From NCBI GenBank assembly GCA_016190545.1, contig JACPQI010000150.1, positions 1-18,205 of the forward strand: a stretch of 18,205 nt of DNA. Reading direction: 5' to 3'. The first letter of the stretch is position 1. The number at the start of each line of letters is the position of its first letter. The notes under the pieces were generated by a model that did no database searches, was not told the origin of the DNA, and worked only from the letters and a program-made list of their open reading frames with translations. This document shows positions 6,193 to 12,252 of this stretch, piece by piece. This stretch comes from Chloroflexota bacterium (GTDB lineage: Bacteria > Chloroflexota > Dehalococcoidia > SHYB01 > JACPQI01). Position numbers and translations under genes: made by a program.

Positions 6193-6966
6193 ATGACCAC
6201 TGCTCAGCGGCTGTTTGATTACGGCATGTATTGGTATCGCCTTCAAGTCTATCTTAACAATCCTACTTTGACCTGGGAACAAGTGCTAGGAGCGTTCAAG
6301 CCCTTGCCGCTACTGAAAGAGGTCAACACAGAAAAATGGGAGCCTATTGCTAGGGAATTAGAAACATTATCCAATATTCTTTCGAAAGCCCAACGCGATG
6401 GGCTTGATTATGATTCACTTGCCATAGATATGGTCAAAGAGACACTCGCAAGGTGTGAAGGAAAGGCAGGCGAGGTGTTTCATGATTTGGTAGTGCTGGA
6501 ATCCAAATCGAAGTGGCGCACTGACAAGTTATTGGGTGGTGCTTCGACCCTGTTGGCGGACGGAGACCAAGCCCTTGCTGATGACATAGAGCGAGCTTCA
6601 TTCAAGGATGCTTGCACATGCTTACTCTCTGGCGCGTGGACGGCCTCGGAGTTCTCCGCTCTGCGAGTGGCCGAAAGCGTTCTTCGTCGGTGGCATGCGA
6701 ACAAGACAGGGAAGGAATTAAGCCAGACCTGGGGCAGAGTTCTTGGCGCTTTGGAGAAGGCATACCCTGATGAGACGAAGCGACCAAAGGAACTTGCTTT
6801 CTTGAAGTACCTCAAGGGACGGCGAGACGAGATAAACCACCCACAGCGAGTTTCAGGCCTAGGAGACGCCGAGTTCACATTAGAGGCGGTATGCCGCCTG
6901 ATTCAAGATTTGAAGAGCGAAATAAAGCCTGCAACGCCACTAGGGACAGATAGCAATGCACCGTAA
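6193..6966 (+). CDS. HEPN-like domain protein, putative toxin or RNase
   Basis: 257-residue soluble, largely helical protein. The C-terminal half (about 135-240) has the layout of a HEPN/DUF4145-like domain: FKDACTCLLSGAWTASEFSALRVAESVLRRW, then KYLKGRRDEINHP. R211-D-E-I-N-H216 fits the catalytic R[N/D]-X3-5-H signature of HEPN endoribonucleases. The N-terminal ~130 residues match nothing I recognise. Start: ATG with GGGGAG 8 nt upstream. Two earlier in-frame starts lack an RBS, and the longest would begin in the -35 box. Its DNA is visibly more AT-rich than its neighbours. It has its own promoter and lies between tRNA-Asp and a transposase remnant, suggesting transfer. No MNT or other antitoxin partner is visible. 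The last ~17 codons overlap transposase sequence on the other strand. Confidence 0.75.
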   Translation: MTTAQRLFDYGMYWYRLQVYLNNPTLTWEQVLGAFKPLPLLKEVNTEKWEPIARELETLSNILSKAQRDGLDYDSLAIDMVKETLARCEGKAGEVFHDLVVLESKSKWRTDKLLGGASTLLADGDQALADDIERASFKDACTCLLSGAWTASEFSALRVAESVLRRWHANKTGKELSQTWGRVLGALEKAYPDETKRPKELAFLKYLKGRRDEINHPQRVSGLGDAEFTLEAVCRLIQDLKSEIKPATPLGTDSNAP

Positions 6967-7264
6967 CCTTATGCTTACCACGCACCCGAATACAGTTCAG
7001 CGCCCTCGCCAGCTTCAGGCGGGAGTTCACCCGCTCAATGGCCCCTCTTTGCTTGTAGATGGCCTTCCATTCGGGTGTGCTCATTTGCTCGCCAAACTCG
7101 GCCATCAGCTTCTTGTACTGTCGCGGCAAGTCAACGATAGGCGTAGAGCGGTATTGCTGGTGAACAAGCCTGTAGAGCGGCCTCCCAGAGTAGCCCTTGT
7201 CCATGATGGGAGAGTGTAAAACCATCGTTCCGCACATAGCTGGCGAGAAGAATGGCGACATCAT
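6875..7264 (-). pseudogene. DDE transposase remnant (C-terminal fragment)
   Basis: Only the C-terminal end of an IS4/IS1182-like DDE transposase remains, from PIMDKGYSG (catalytic Asp) through STPEWKAIYKQRGAIERVNSRLK (catalytic Glu77) to KVTVHCYLSLVALQALF. The first ~18 residues of the open frame do not resemble transposase, a stop codon lies just upstream, and no N-terminal part appears in any frame up to the 46-residue gene at 7338. Homology ends near 6920, inside the 3' end of the HEPN-like gene on the other strand, so one end was lost or fused there. No terminal inverted repeats were seen. Inactive. Confidence 0.8.
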
Positions 7265-7337
7265 GCTTCAGGGATGTGGAGACCTTACCATCCCAACGCA
7301 CGCTATCGCTAAGGTCAAGGTACTGAATGATGCTTAG

Positions 7338-7478
7338 CTATTTTCTCCCAAATCCAGGAAGGGGAACCCTTTCAACCACTGCTGTAGCCTTCCGCTTCTG
7401 GGCTATCTTCACCTTAATGAATCGCCCGTCCCTAGCGTTCCTTCCCCTGAGACTCGTCTGGCGTTGCTTCTTACCCAT
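7338..7478 (-). CDS. Small basic protein, 46 residues
   Basis: Starts with an ideal Shine-Dalgarno (AAGGAGG, 5 nt before the ATG). The product is strongly basic, with a GRNARDGRFIKVKIAQKRKATAVVERVP core. It recalls short proteins with an RD(S/A)KTG(R/Q)F...TTVVE pattern found in phage and mobile regions, whose function is unknown to me. It sits immediately upstream (in its own direction) of the transposase remnant, inside the accessory patch. A TTGACA -35 lies about 45 bp upstream (7523-7528) without a convincing -10 box. The RBS quality and coherent sequence argue it is real despite its size. Confidence 0.6.
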   Translation of the reverse strand: MGKKQRQTSLRGRNARDGRFIKVKIAQKRKATAVVERVPLPGFGRK

Positions 7479-7595
7479 CACAACCTCCTTCAATCATCAA
7501 TGGTTGCGCTACACTGCGTTATTGTCAAGGCCAGAACGGGTAAAATGCCATCCAGTTTTTGGGGGTGAAATGTGCAAGACGCTCAAGGCAGGAAC

Positions 7596-8222
7596 CTACA
7601 GGTCCTCCAGGTAGCGCAGCACGTCGTCCAGAGGCATAACATCACTATACTTGGCGTCGATGTCGAACAGGTTCGCTTCGTGCGGCCCCTGGGCTCGGTC
7701 GCCCACGCACTCCACCGGCACCACGGAGCGGAAGCCAAGCTGCACCGCGTCAAGCGCCGTAGCGCGCACACATCCGCTGGTGGTGCAGCCCGCCAGCGCC
7801 AGCGTGTCCACGCCCAGGGACTGGAGCATGGACGCCAGGTGGGTGCCGAAGAAGGCGGACGAGCCTTTCTTCCTCACCACCGGGTCCTCCGGGTTTCTGG
7901 ACAGGCGCTTGTCGATCTCCACCCACGGCGTGCCCTCTTTGAGCCAGCCCAAGCCGGGCATCTTGCGCAGCCACACGCCTCCATCCTTCAGGTGCGGCTC
8001 GTAGGCGATAAGGGTGAAAATGACGGGGAAAAGCTTGCCATGCGCTACGTCAATGAGCCGGTTGGTGTGGCCGATCACGGTGCTCAAGTCACTGCCCACG
8101 GGACAGACTGTGTCCGTAAACCCGTTCTGCAGGTCGATGACGATAACGGCCGGCCGCTGGCCGAAGCCGATGCGATGTGCCAGGCCGCGTTCCTCATAGA
8201 ACTTCCTCAACGCTTGCGACAT
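7596..8222 (-). CDS. Isochorismatase-family cysteine hydrolase (N-carbamoylsarcosine amidase-like)
   Basis: 208-residue cytosolic amidohydrolase. The triad of the family is visible: D30 in VIVIDLQNGF, K118 in VVRKKGSSAFFGT and nucleophile C151 in GCTTSGCVRATA, with the cis-peptide segment just before it. The TTSGCVRAT context and the YEPHLKDGG insertion fit the N-carbamoylsarcosine amidohydrolase/maleamate amidase branch better than true isochorismatases, so a small amide or carbamoyl substrate is likely but unproven. Start: ATG with GAGGGA 3 nt upstream. Divergent from hisB, with a separate promoter. An 8-bp inverted repeat just inside the transcript may be an operator. Confidence 0.9.
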   Translation of the reverse strand: MSQALRKFYEERGLAHRIGFGQRPAVIVIDLQNGFTDTVCPVGSDLSTVIGHTNRLIDVAHGKLFPVIFTLIAYEPHLKDGGVWLRKMPGLGWLKEGTPWVEIDKRLSRNPEDPVVRKKGSSAFFGTHLASMLQSLGVDTLALAGCTTSGCVRATALDAVQLGFRSVVPVECVGDRAQGPHEANLFDIDAKYSDVMPLDDVLRYLEDL

Positions 8223-8233
8223 TGTTCCCTCAC

Positions 8234-8258
8234 AGGGCCTGCCATATCCCCAGGCCCT
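8234..8258. repeat. Inverted repeat AGGGCCTG-N9-CAGGCCCT
   Basis: Perfect 8-bp arms with a 9-bp centre, lying from about +1 to +24 of the predicted isochorismatase-gene transcript. The position suits an operator. The same decamer ACAGGGCCTG recurs twice in the structured RNA at 11058-11239. Confidence 0.5.
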
Positions 8259-8263
8259 CGTCT

Positions 8264-8292
8264 ATCCTATCCCAAGCTGCGTTGGCCGTCCA
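8264..8292 (-). promoter_or_regulatory. Promoter of the isochorismatase-like gene
   Basis: Minus strand: -35 TGGACG (8287-8292), 17 bp, -10 TAGGAT (8264-8269). Closely similar to the TGGACA-17-TAGGAT promoter at 11023-11051. Confidence 0.45.
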
Positions 8293-8304
8293 GGAGCTCA
8301 AACC

Positions 8305-8333
8305 TTGATTTCCCATCGGAGAGGACGTATCCT
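8305..8333 (+). promoter_or_regulatory. Promoter of hisB (possibly giving a leaderless mRNA)
   Basis: -35 TTGATT (8305-8310), 17 bp, -10 TATCCT (8328-8333). Transcription would begin about 8340-8343, at or next to the hisB ATG. Confidence 0.45.
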
Positions 8334-8342
8334 GTGTCCGCT

Positions 8343-8951
8343 ATGAGCGCGCAGCCGCAACGAAAGGCCACCATCACCCGGCGCACCGGCGAAACGACCG
8401 TCGAGGTGCGCTTGGCCATCGATGGCGCCGGGCGCGCCGACATCTCAACCGGCCTCACCATGTTCGACCACATGCTGGCCCAACTGGCCAAGCATGGCGC
8501 CTTTGACCTCGCCGTTTCCGCCAAGTCCACCATGGACCCGGACGGCCACCACATGGTGGAGGACGTGGCTATCGCCTTGGGCCAGGCCTTCAACCAGGCC
8601 CTGGGCGACAAGCGGGGCATCGTACGCATGGGCCATGCCATCGTACCGCTGGACGAAGCCCTGGCCCAGGTAGCGGTAGACATCAGCGGACGCGGCTATG
8701 CTCTTGTACAAATCAACTTCGACTTGCCAAAGCTGGGCGACCTTCTCACGGACCTGGCTCGGCACTTCCTGCACACCTTTGCCTACGAAGCCCGGCTCAA
8801 CCTGCATGCCAAGCTCCTGTCCGGCGTCAACGACCATCACAAGTTGGAGGCTGTTTTCAAGGCGCTGGCTAAGGCTCTCTACCATGCCGTGAAGGTTGAC
8901 CCTCGGCTGGCTGGCGAGGTCCCCAGCACCAAGGGAGTGATAGAGGGATAG
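8343..8951 (+). CDS. hisB: Imidazoleglycerol-phosphate dehydratase (histidine biosynthesis)
   Basis: Monofunctional HisB, 202 residues, catalysing dehydration of imidazole glycerol phosphate to imidazole acetol phosphate in the cytosol. All family signatures are present: TMFDHMLAQLAKHGAFDL, DPDGHHMVEDVAIALGQAF, PLDEALAQVAVDISGRGY and HAKLLSGVNDHHKLEAVFKALAKAL. The repeated HHxxE motifs bind the two Mn2+ ions. The ATG at 8343 was chosen because a promoter ends only ~10 bp upstream. An in-frame GTG at 8334 has a better-spaced GGAGAGG and would add three residues. The frame runs open far upstream over the isochorismatase gene, but that is only the antisense shadow. No other his genes are in the window. 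The alpha/beta hydrolase and ispH follow on the same strand. Confidence 0.95.
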   Translation: MSAQPQRKATITRRTGETTVEVRLAIDGAGRADISTGLTMFDHMLAQLAKHGAFDLAVSAKSTMDPDGHHMVEDVAIALGQAFNQALGDKRGIVRMGHAIVPLDEALAQVAVDISGRGYALVQINFDLPKLGDLLTDLARHFLHTFAYEARLNLHAKLLSGVNDHHKLEAVFKALAKALYHAVKVDPRLAGEVPSTKGVIEG

Positions 8952-8990
8952 CGCGTCCCGCCCGCTGAGGCTAAACGGGCATCCTCTTCT

Positions 8991-9935
8991 ATGGACATCA
9001 CGCTACGTCACCAGCCAGAAAGCAAGTTTATCAGCGGACCTGAGGGCCGCCTGCATTACCTGGAGTGGAAAAACCCCAGCGCGCCATACCTGGTGCTCCT
9101 GCACGGCTTCACCAGCCACGCCCATTGCTGGGACTTCCTGGCCGATGCGCTGGCGGAAGAATTCCATATCTTCGCCATGGACCTTCGAGGCCACGGCGAT
9201 AGCGATTGGTCGCCGAACGGCTACTCCAACGAGGCCATGATGGAAGACCTGAGCGCCTTCCTCCGGACGCTGGGTCTCCAGCGGTTCAGCCTGCTTGGAA
9301 TGTCGTTAGGAGGGCTCAACGCCATGGGCTATACCGCGGCAAACCCGGACCAGGTTGAGCGGTTGGTCCTTGTGGATATAGGCCCTCAACTCCCGGTCAA
9401 AGGGAAACCGCGAGAAATCTTCTCGCTGTTCACCGGACAGGCCAGCTTCACGTCGCCATCTGATGCTTTCCAGTTCCGGCGAAAGCAGGACTCGCGGCCA
9501 GTGCCGGACATGGAGCGCCACCTCACCTACCACGCCCTCAAACAGCGGGACGACGGACGCTGGGTATGGAAGTTCGACTCCGCCCTCCGCTCACCGCTCC
9601 GGCTTTTCCTCGTGCGTACGCCTCTACGCCGTCTCACAGGCGTAAGGCTGCCGGACCTGTGGCCTGTCGTGGACAAGATCGCTTGCCCAACCCTTGTCTT
9701 GCATGGCGAAGACAGCCCTGTGCTCAGCCGGGATGTAGCGGAACAGATGCTGCGCCTTCTTCCCAATGGGAAGCTCGTAACGTTCCCCCGGTGCGGGCAC
9801 CGCATCCACATCGAAAGACCTCAGGAGTTTGAAGCAGCCATCCGTGATTTCCTAGCCGCCGCCCATAAGCCGTCGGACCTTGTTGCTTCGCCGGCCCACC
9901 GAAAGAAACCCCCTGGGCCACACGACAAACCTTGA
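8991..9935 (+). CDS. Alpha/beta-fold hydrolase
   Basis: 314-residue cytosolic serine hydrolase. The oxyanion-hole motif HGF is at 38-40. The nucleophile elbow GMSLGG has Ser105, the acid is probably D241 in LHGEDSPVL, and the base is His270 in CGHRIHIERP. A helical cap follows strand 6 (about 135-220). These features match the ester/epoxide/C-C hydrolase class; the substrate cannot be read from sequence. The last ~25 residues (SPAHRKKPPGPHDKP) are a basic, proline-rich tail beyond the fold. It begins 39 bp after hisB with only a distant GAGG as RBS, so translation may depend on read-through from hisB. ispH follows closely. Confidence 0.88.
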   Translation: MDITLRHQPESKFISGPEGRLHYLEWKNPSAPYLVLLHGFTSHAHCWDFLADALAEEFHIFAMDLRGHGDSDWSPNGYSNEAMMEDLSAFLRTLGLQRFSLLGMSLGGLNAMGYTAANPDQVERLVLVDIGPQLPVKGKPREIFSLFTGQASFTSPSDAFQFRRKQDSRPVPDMERHLTYHALKQRDDGRWVWKFDSALRSPLRLFLVRTPLRRLTGVRLPDLWPVVDKIACPTLVLHGEDSPVLSRDVAEQMLRLLPNGKLVTFPRCGHRIHIERPQEFEAAIRDFLAAAHKPSDLVASPAHRKKPPGPHDKP

Positions 9936-10018
9936 CAGGCCAGGGCGGCTATGGGAAACTTGCCTGCGCTTCGGCCATGAATGCGCAAGGGCGAAGCCGT
10001 CTAGGATCGGGTACTACG

Positions 10019-10957
10019 ATGAAAGCGCTGTTGGCCTTCCCTCGCGGCTTTTGCGCCGGCGTAGAGCGGGCCATCGATATTTGCGACCTCGCTCTTGAGA
10101 TGTACGGCCCGCCGGTCTACGTCCGGCGCGAACTTGTCCACAACCCGCACGTCATCACCAGCTTTCGCGAGAAGGGCGTCATCTTCGTCGACTCCCTGGG
10201 CGAAGTACCCAACAACAGCGTGGTCATTTACAGCGCTCACGGCGTGTCGCCGGCGGTGCGGGACGAGGCCAGGCGCAAGCACCTCACCGCTATTGACGCC
10301 ACCTGCCCGCTGGTGACCAAAGTCCACCTGGAGGCGCTGAAGTACGCTAAAGAGGGTTATTCCATTATCCTCATTGGGCATGAAGGGCACGATGAAGTGA
10401 TCGGCACCATCGGCCATGCGCCCGACCGTATTCACCTCATTGACAGCGTCGCCGAGGTAGAACAGCTGAAGGTTCCTACGCCGGACAAAGTCGTGGCGTT
10501 GAACCAGACCACGTTGAGCGTCGATGATACACGCGAGGTGGTGGAGGCCCTGAAACGACGCTTCCCGAATCTGGTAGTGCGCAACGATATTTGTTATGCC
10601 ACCCAGAACCGCCAGACTGCCGTGAAGGAGATCGCCCGTAAGGTGGATATGGTGTTGGTGGTAGGCGCCCATAACAGTTCCAATTCCAACCGCCTGCGCG
10701 AAGTGGCCGAGGTACAGGGCCACCGCGCCTACCTGGTCAATGATGCCGGGGAGATTAACCCGGCCTGGCTGGAAGGCGCCAAGACGGTGGGGGTCACGTC
10801 CGGCGCTTCCACCCCGGACGTGCTTGTGCAGGGGGTGCTGGACTACCTCCGCAAGCGCGGCGGTCTCGAAGTGAAAGAGGCCCATGTCCTGGACGAGAAC
10901 GTCCAGTTTACCTTGCCCAAAGAGCTCCGCGAGTTCGCTGTCAAGGTCAGAAAGTAG
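10019..10957 (+). CDS. ispH: 4-hydroxy-3-methylbut-2-enyl diphosphate reductase
   Basis: Last step of the MEP pathway: reduces HMBPP to IPP and DMAPP using a 4Fe-4S cluster. At 312 residues it is full length. The cluster cysteines are C12 (RGFCAGVERA), C96 (DATCPLVTKVH) and C192 (NDICYATQNRQ). The substrate and proton-relay residues H41 (ELVHNP), H124 and E126 (GHEGHDEV) sit at the canonical numbers. The ATG at 10019 gives the family-standard N-terminus MKALLAFPRGFCAG. A TTG 29 codons upstream overlaps the previous gene and adds unrelated sequence. AGGA lies 11-12 nt upstream. A TTGACA at 9932 is a possible -35 box, with no convincing -10. Confidence 0.97.
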   Translation: MKALLAFPRGFCAGVERAIDICDLALEMYGPPVYVRRELVHNPHVITSFREKGVIFVDSLGEVPNNSVVIYSAHGVSPAVRDEARRKHLTAIDATCPLVTKVHLEALKYAKEGYSIILIGHEGHDEVIGTIGHAPDRIHLIDSVAEVEQLKVPTPDKVVALNQTTLSVDDTREVVEALKRRFPNLVVRNDICYATQNRQTAVKEIARKVDMVLVVGAHNSSNSNRLREVAEVQGHRAYLVNDAGEINPAWLEGAKTVGVTSGASTPDVLVQGVLDYLRKRGGLEVKEAHVLDENVQFTLPKELREFAVKVRK

Positions 10958-11022
10958 CCACGCCTCCTCCCCCGACCCCTCTAGCCGGGTAGCTGTGCAC
11001 CCTTCATCGTGCGCCGTTGCTC

Positions 11023-11051
11023 TGGACACAGCTATGGAGTTGCGCTAGGAT
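11023..11051 (+). promoter_or_regulatory. Promoter of the structured RNA
   Basis: -35 TGGACA (11023-11028), exactly 17 bp, -10 TAGGAT (11046-11051). Transcription is expected about 11056-11058, right at the first hairpin of the structured region. Confidence 0.5.
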
Positions 11052-11057
11052 AAAAGT

Positions 11058-11239
11058 CAGCGGGAAGCCCATGACAAAGGCGCGCAACCGGCTAAAGCCC
11101 ACAGGGCCTGTCGGCCAGACGCCCGAGTCGGCAACAGGCGGCATGGGCGCGGCAGCATGGGGTTGGGCTGCCACAGGGCCTGCGGAGTCCCTACAAGCAG
11201 GGACTTAATGTCGAAACGAGCCGCAGGCCCTGTTCTTTT
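11058..11239 (+). ncRNA. Candidate free-standing structured RNA of about 180 nt, unknown class
   Basis: This fills most of the 370-bp gap between ispH and the ABC operon. Hairpins read by eye: GTCA..GGG/CCC..TGAC (11056-11075); CCTGT, GCC and GAC pairing with GTC, GGC and ACAGG (11107-11138) around loop GCCCGA; GGCAGC/GCTGCC (11151-11172); and a terminal 13-bp stem (11173-11185 with 11221-11233). Loop GCCC (11121-11124) can pair with GGGC (11145-11148), a possible pseudoknot. It has its own promoter and terminator, and the ABC operon has a separate promoter downstream, so it does not look like that operon's leader. It lacks signatures of tRNA, tmRNA, SRP RNA, RNase P RNA, 6S RNA and the riboswitches I know. 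A 45-codon ORF inside (11071-11208) looks non-coding. Confidence 0.5.
11173..11239 (+). terminator. Terminator of the structured RNA
   Basis: Perfect 13-bp stem ACAGGGCCTGCGG / CCGCAGGCCCTGT followed by TCTTTT. Its 35-nt loop contains another perfect 7-bp hairpin (AGTCCCT-N6-AGGGACT). The 3' arm could instead pair over 10 bp with the earlier ACAGGGCCTG at 11101-11110. Confidence 0.65.
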
Positions 11240-11251
11240 GCTTCAACGTTA

Positions 11252-11280
11252 TTGACAATCACAATGTGCTACATTAGAAT
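11252..11280 (+). promoter_or_regulatory. Promoter of the ABC importer operon
   Basis: -35 TTGACA (11252-11257), 17 bp, -10 TAGAAT (11275-11280), identical in boxes and spacing to the tRNA-Asp promoter. It lies after the terminator, with transcription expected near 11287 and a ~40-nt leader. Confidence 0.75.
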
Positions 11281-11327
11281 ACCCGATGTTTATTGGCTGC
11301 TGTATGATTCGCGTCCAAGGAGACAAC

Positions 11328-12239
11328 ATGCGGCTCTCTTCCTTGCCCCTGGTATTCCTACTTCCGCTCCTGCTCACTTTGATATCTGCCTGCGGCGGTG
11401 GCGTAGAAAGCACGGGCAACCAAGCCGTATCTTCTCTTGCTAAGACCAGCAAGACCATCGTCATCGCGGGCATTCCGGACCAGGAGGCCTCCATCCTCGT
11501 GCGTCGCTTTGAGGGGGTCGCCACCTATCTTTCCAAGAAGCTCGGCGTCCCAGCCAAGTACGTGCCCACAGTCGATTACTCTGCCGTCGTCACGGGCTTC
11601 CGGCAGGGCGACATCCACCTGGGCTGGTATGGTGGACTGACCGGCGTGCAGGCCCGGTTGGCGACGCCCGGCGCCCAGGCGATTGCACAGCGCCCGCAGG
11701 ACGAGCGGTTCCACTCCGTGTTCATTGCGGGAACCAACACGGGCATTGCGTCCCTGGCTGATCTCAAAGGGAAGACGTTCACGTTCGGCAGCGAAAGCTC
11801 TACGTCCGGGCACCTGATGCCCCGTTACTACATCCAGCAAGTCGGCCTCACCCCGGAAAAAGACTTTAACGGCGCGCCCGGCTTCTCCGGCTCCCATGAC
11901 AGGACGGCGAAGCTGGTGGAGAGCGGCGCCTACCAGGCAGGCGCCCTCAACGAAGACGTGTGGAAGCGCCTGGTGCAAAGCGGCCAGATTGATACATCCA
12001 AAGTCAATGCGTTCTACACCACACCGGCCTACTACGACTACCACTGGGTCGTGCGGCCCGACCTTGATAAGACCTTTGGGGCTGGTTTCACGGAGCGGCT
12101 CACCAAAGCGCTTCTGGAGATGGGCCAGGAGGACCCGGATACCCTGAAAGTATTCGATGCAGACCATTTCATTACGACGAAAAATGAGAACTACAAGGCC
12201 ATCGAGTCTGTCTCCCGCTCTCTTGGCATCGTCCAGTAA
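11328..12239 (+). CDS. PhnD-family substrate-binding lipoprotein, putative selenate/oxyanion ABC importer
   Basis: 303-residue extracytoplasmic solute-binding lipoprotein. The signal peptide has a Leu-rich core and lipobox ISAC, with lipidated C22. The mature part is a phosphate/phosphonate-type binding fold: IAGIPDQEASILVRRF, VDYSAVVTGFRQGDIHLGWYGGLTGVQA, then FTFGSESSTSGHLMPRYY and PGFSGSHDRTAKLVESGAYQAGALNEDVW. The Ser/Thr-rich STSG loop is the usual oxyanion-contacting segment. The wording of these motifs matches, from memory, proteins annotated as putative selenate ABC binding proteins better than classical PhnD; the actual ligand (selenate, phosphonate, phosphite) is unproven. The ATG was chosen because AAGGAG lies 4-5 nt upstream; an earlier in-frame start would spoil the signal peptide. 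First gene of a four-gene operon. Confidence 0.9.
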   Translation: MRLSSLPLVFLLPLLLTLISACGGGVESTGNQAVSSLAKTSKTIVIAGIPDQEASILVRRFEGVATYLSKKLGVPAKYVPTVDYSAVVTGFRQGDIHLGWYGGLTGVQARLATPGAQAIAQRPQDERFHSVFIAGTNTGIASLADLKGKTFTFGSESSTSGHLMPRYYIQQVGLTPEKDFNGAPGFSGSHDRTAKLVESGAYQAGALNEDVWKRLVQSGQIDTSKVNAFYTTPAYYDYHWVVRPDLDKTFGAGFTERLTKALLEMGQEDPDTLKVFDADHFITTKNENYKAIESVSRSLGIVQ

Positions 12240-12252
12240 CAGCCGGGACGGG

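Noticed and set aside
5927..7560. Integrative island attached at tRNA-Asp
   Set aside because: The foreign-looking DNA lies on the tRNA 5' side, no integrase is present and no repeat of the tRNA 3' end was seen.
7572..8342. Long N-terminal extension of the hisB frame
   Set aside because: It is antisense to the isochorismatase-like gene; hisB homology begins only after 8343.
10001..11029. Minus-strand open frame of 342 codons over ispH
   Set aside because: Antisense shadow of ispH, which has all catalytic residues on the plus strand.
11071..11208. 45-codon ORF inside the structured RNA
   Set aside because: Weak RBS, low-complexity Ala/Gly/Thr-rich product, and the DNA is better explained by paired RNA stems.
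11058..11239. Cobalamin, SAM, c-di-GMP, ZTP, tmRNA, SRP, 6S or tRNA-Sec identity for the structured RNA
   Set aside because: Partial word matches only; none of the diagnostic conserved cores or end-pairing patterns could be found.
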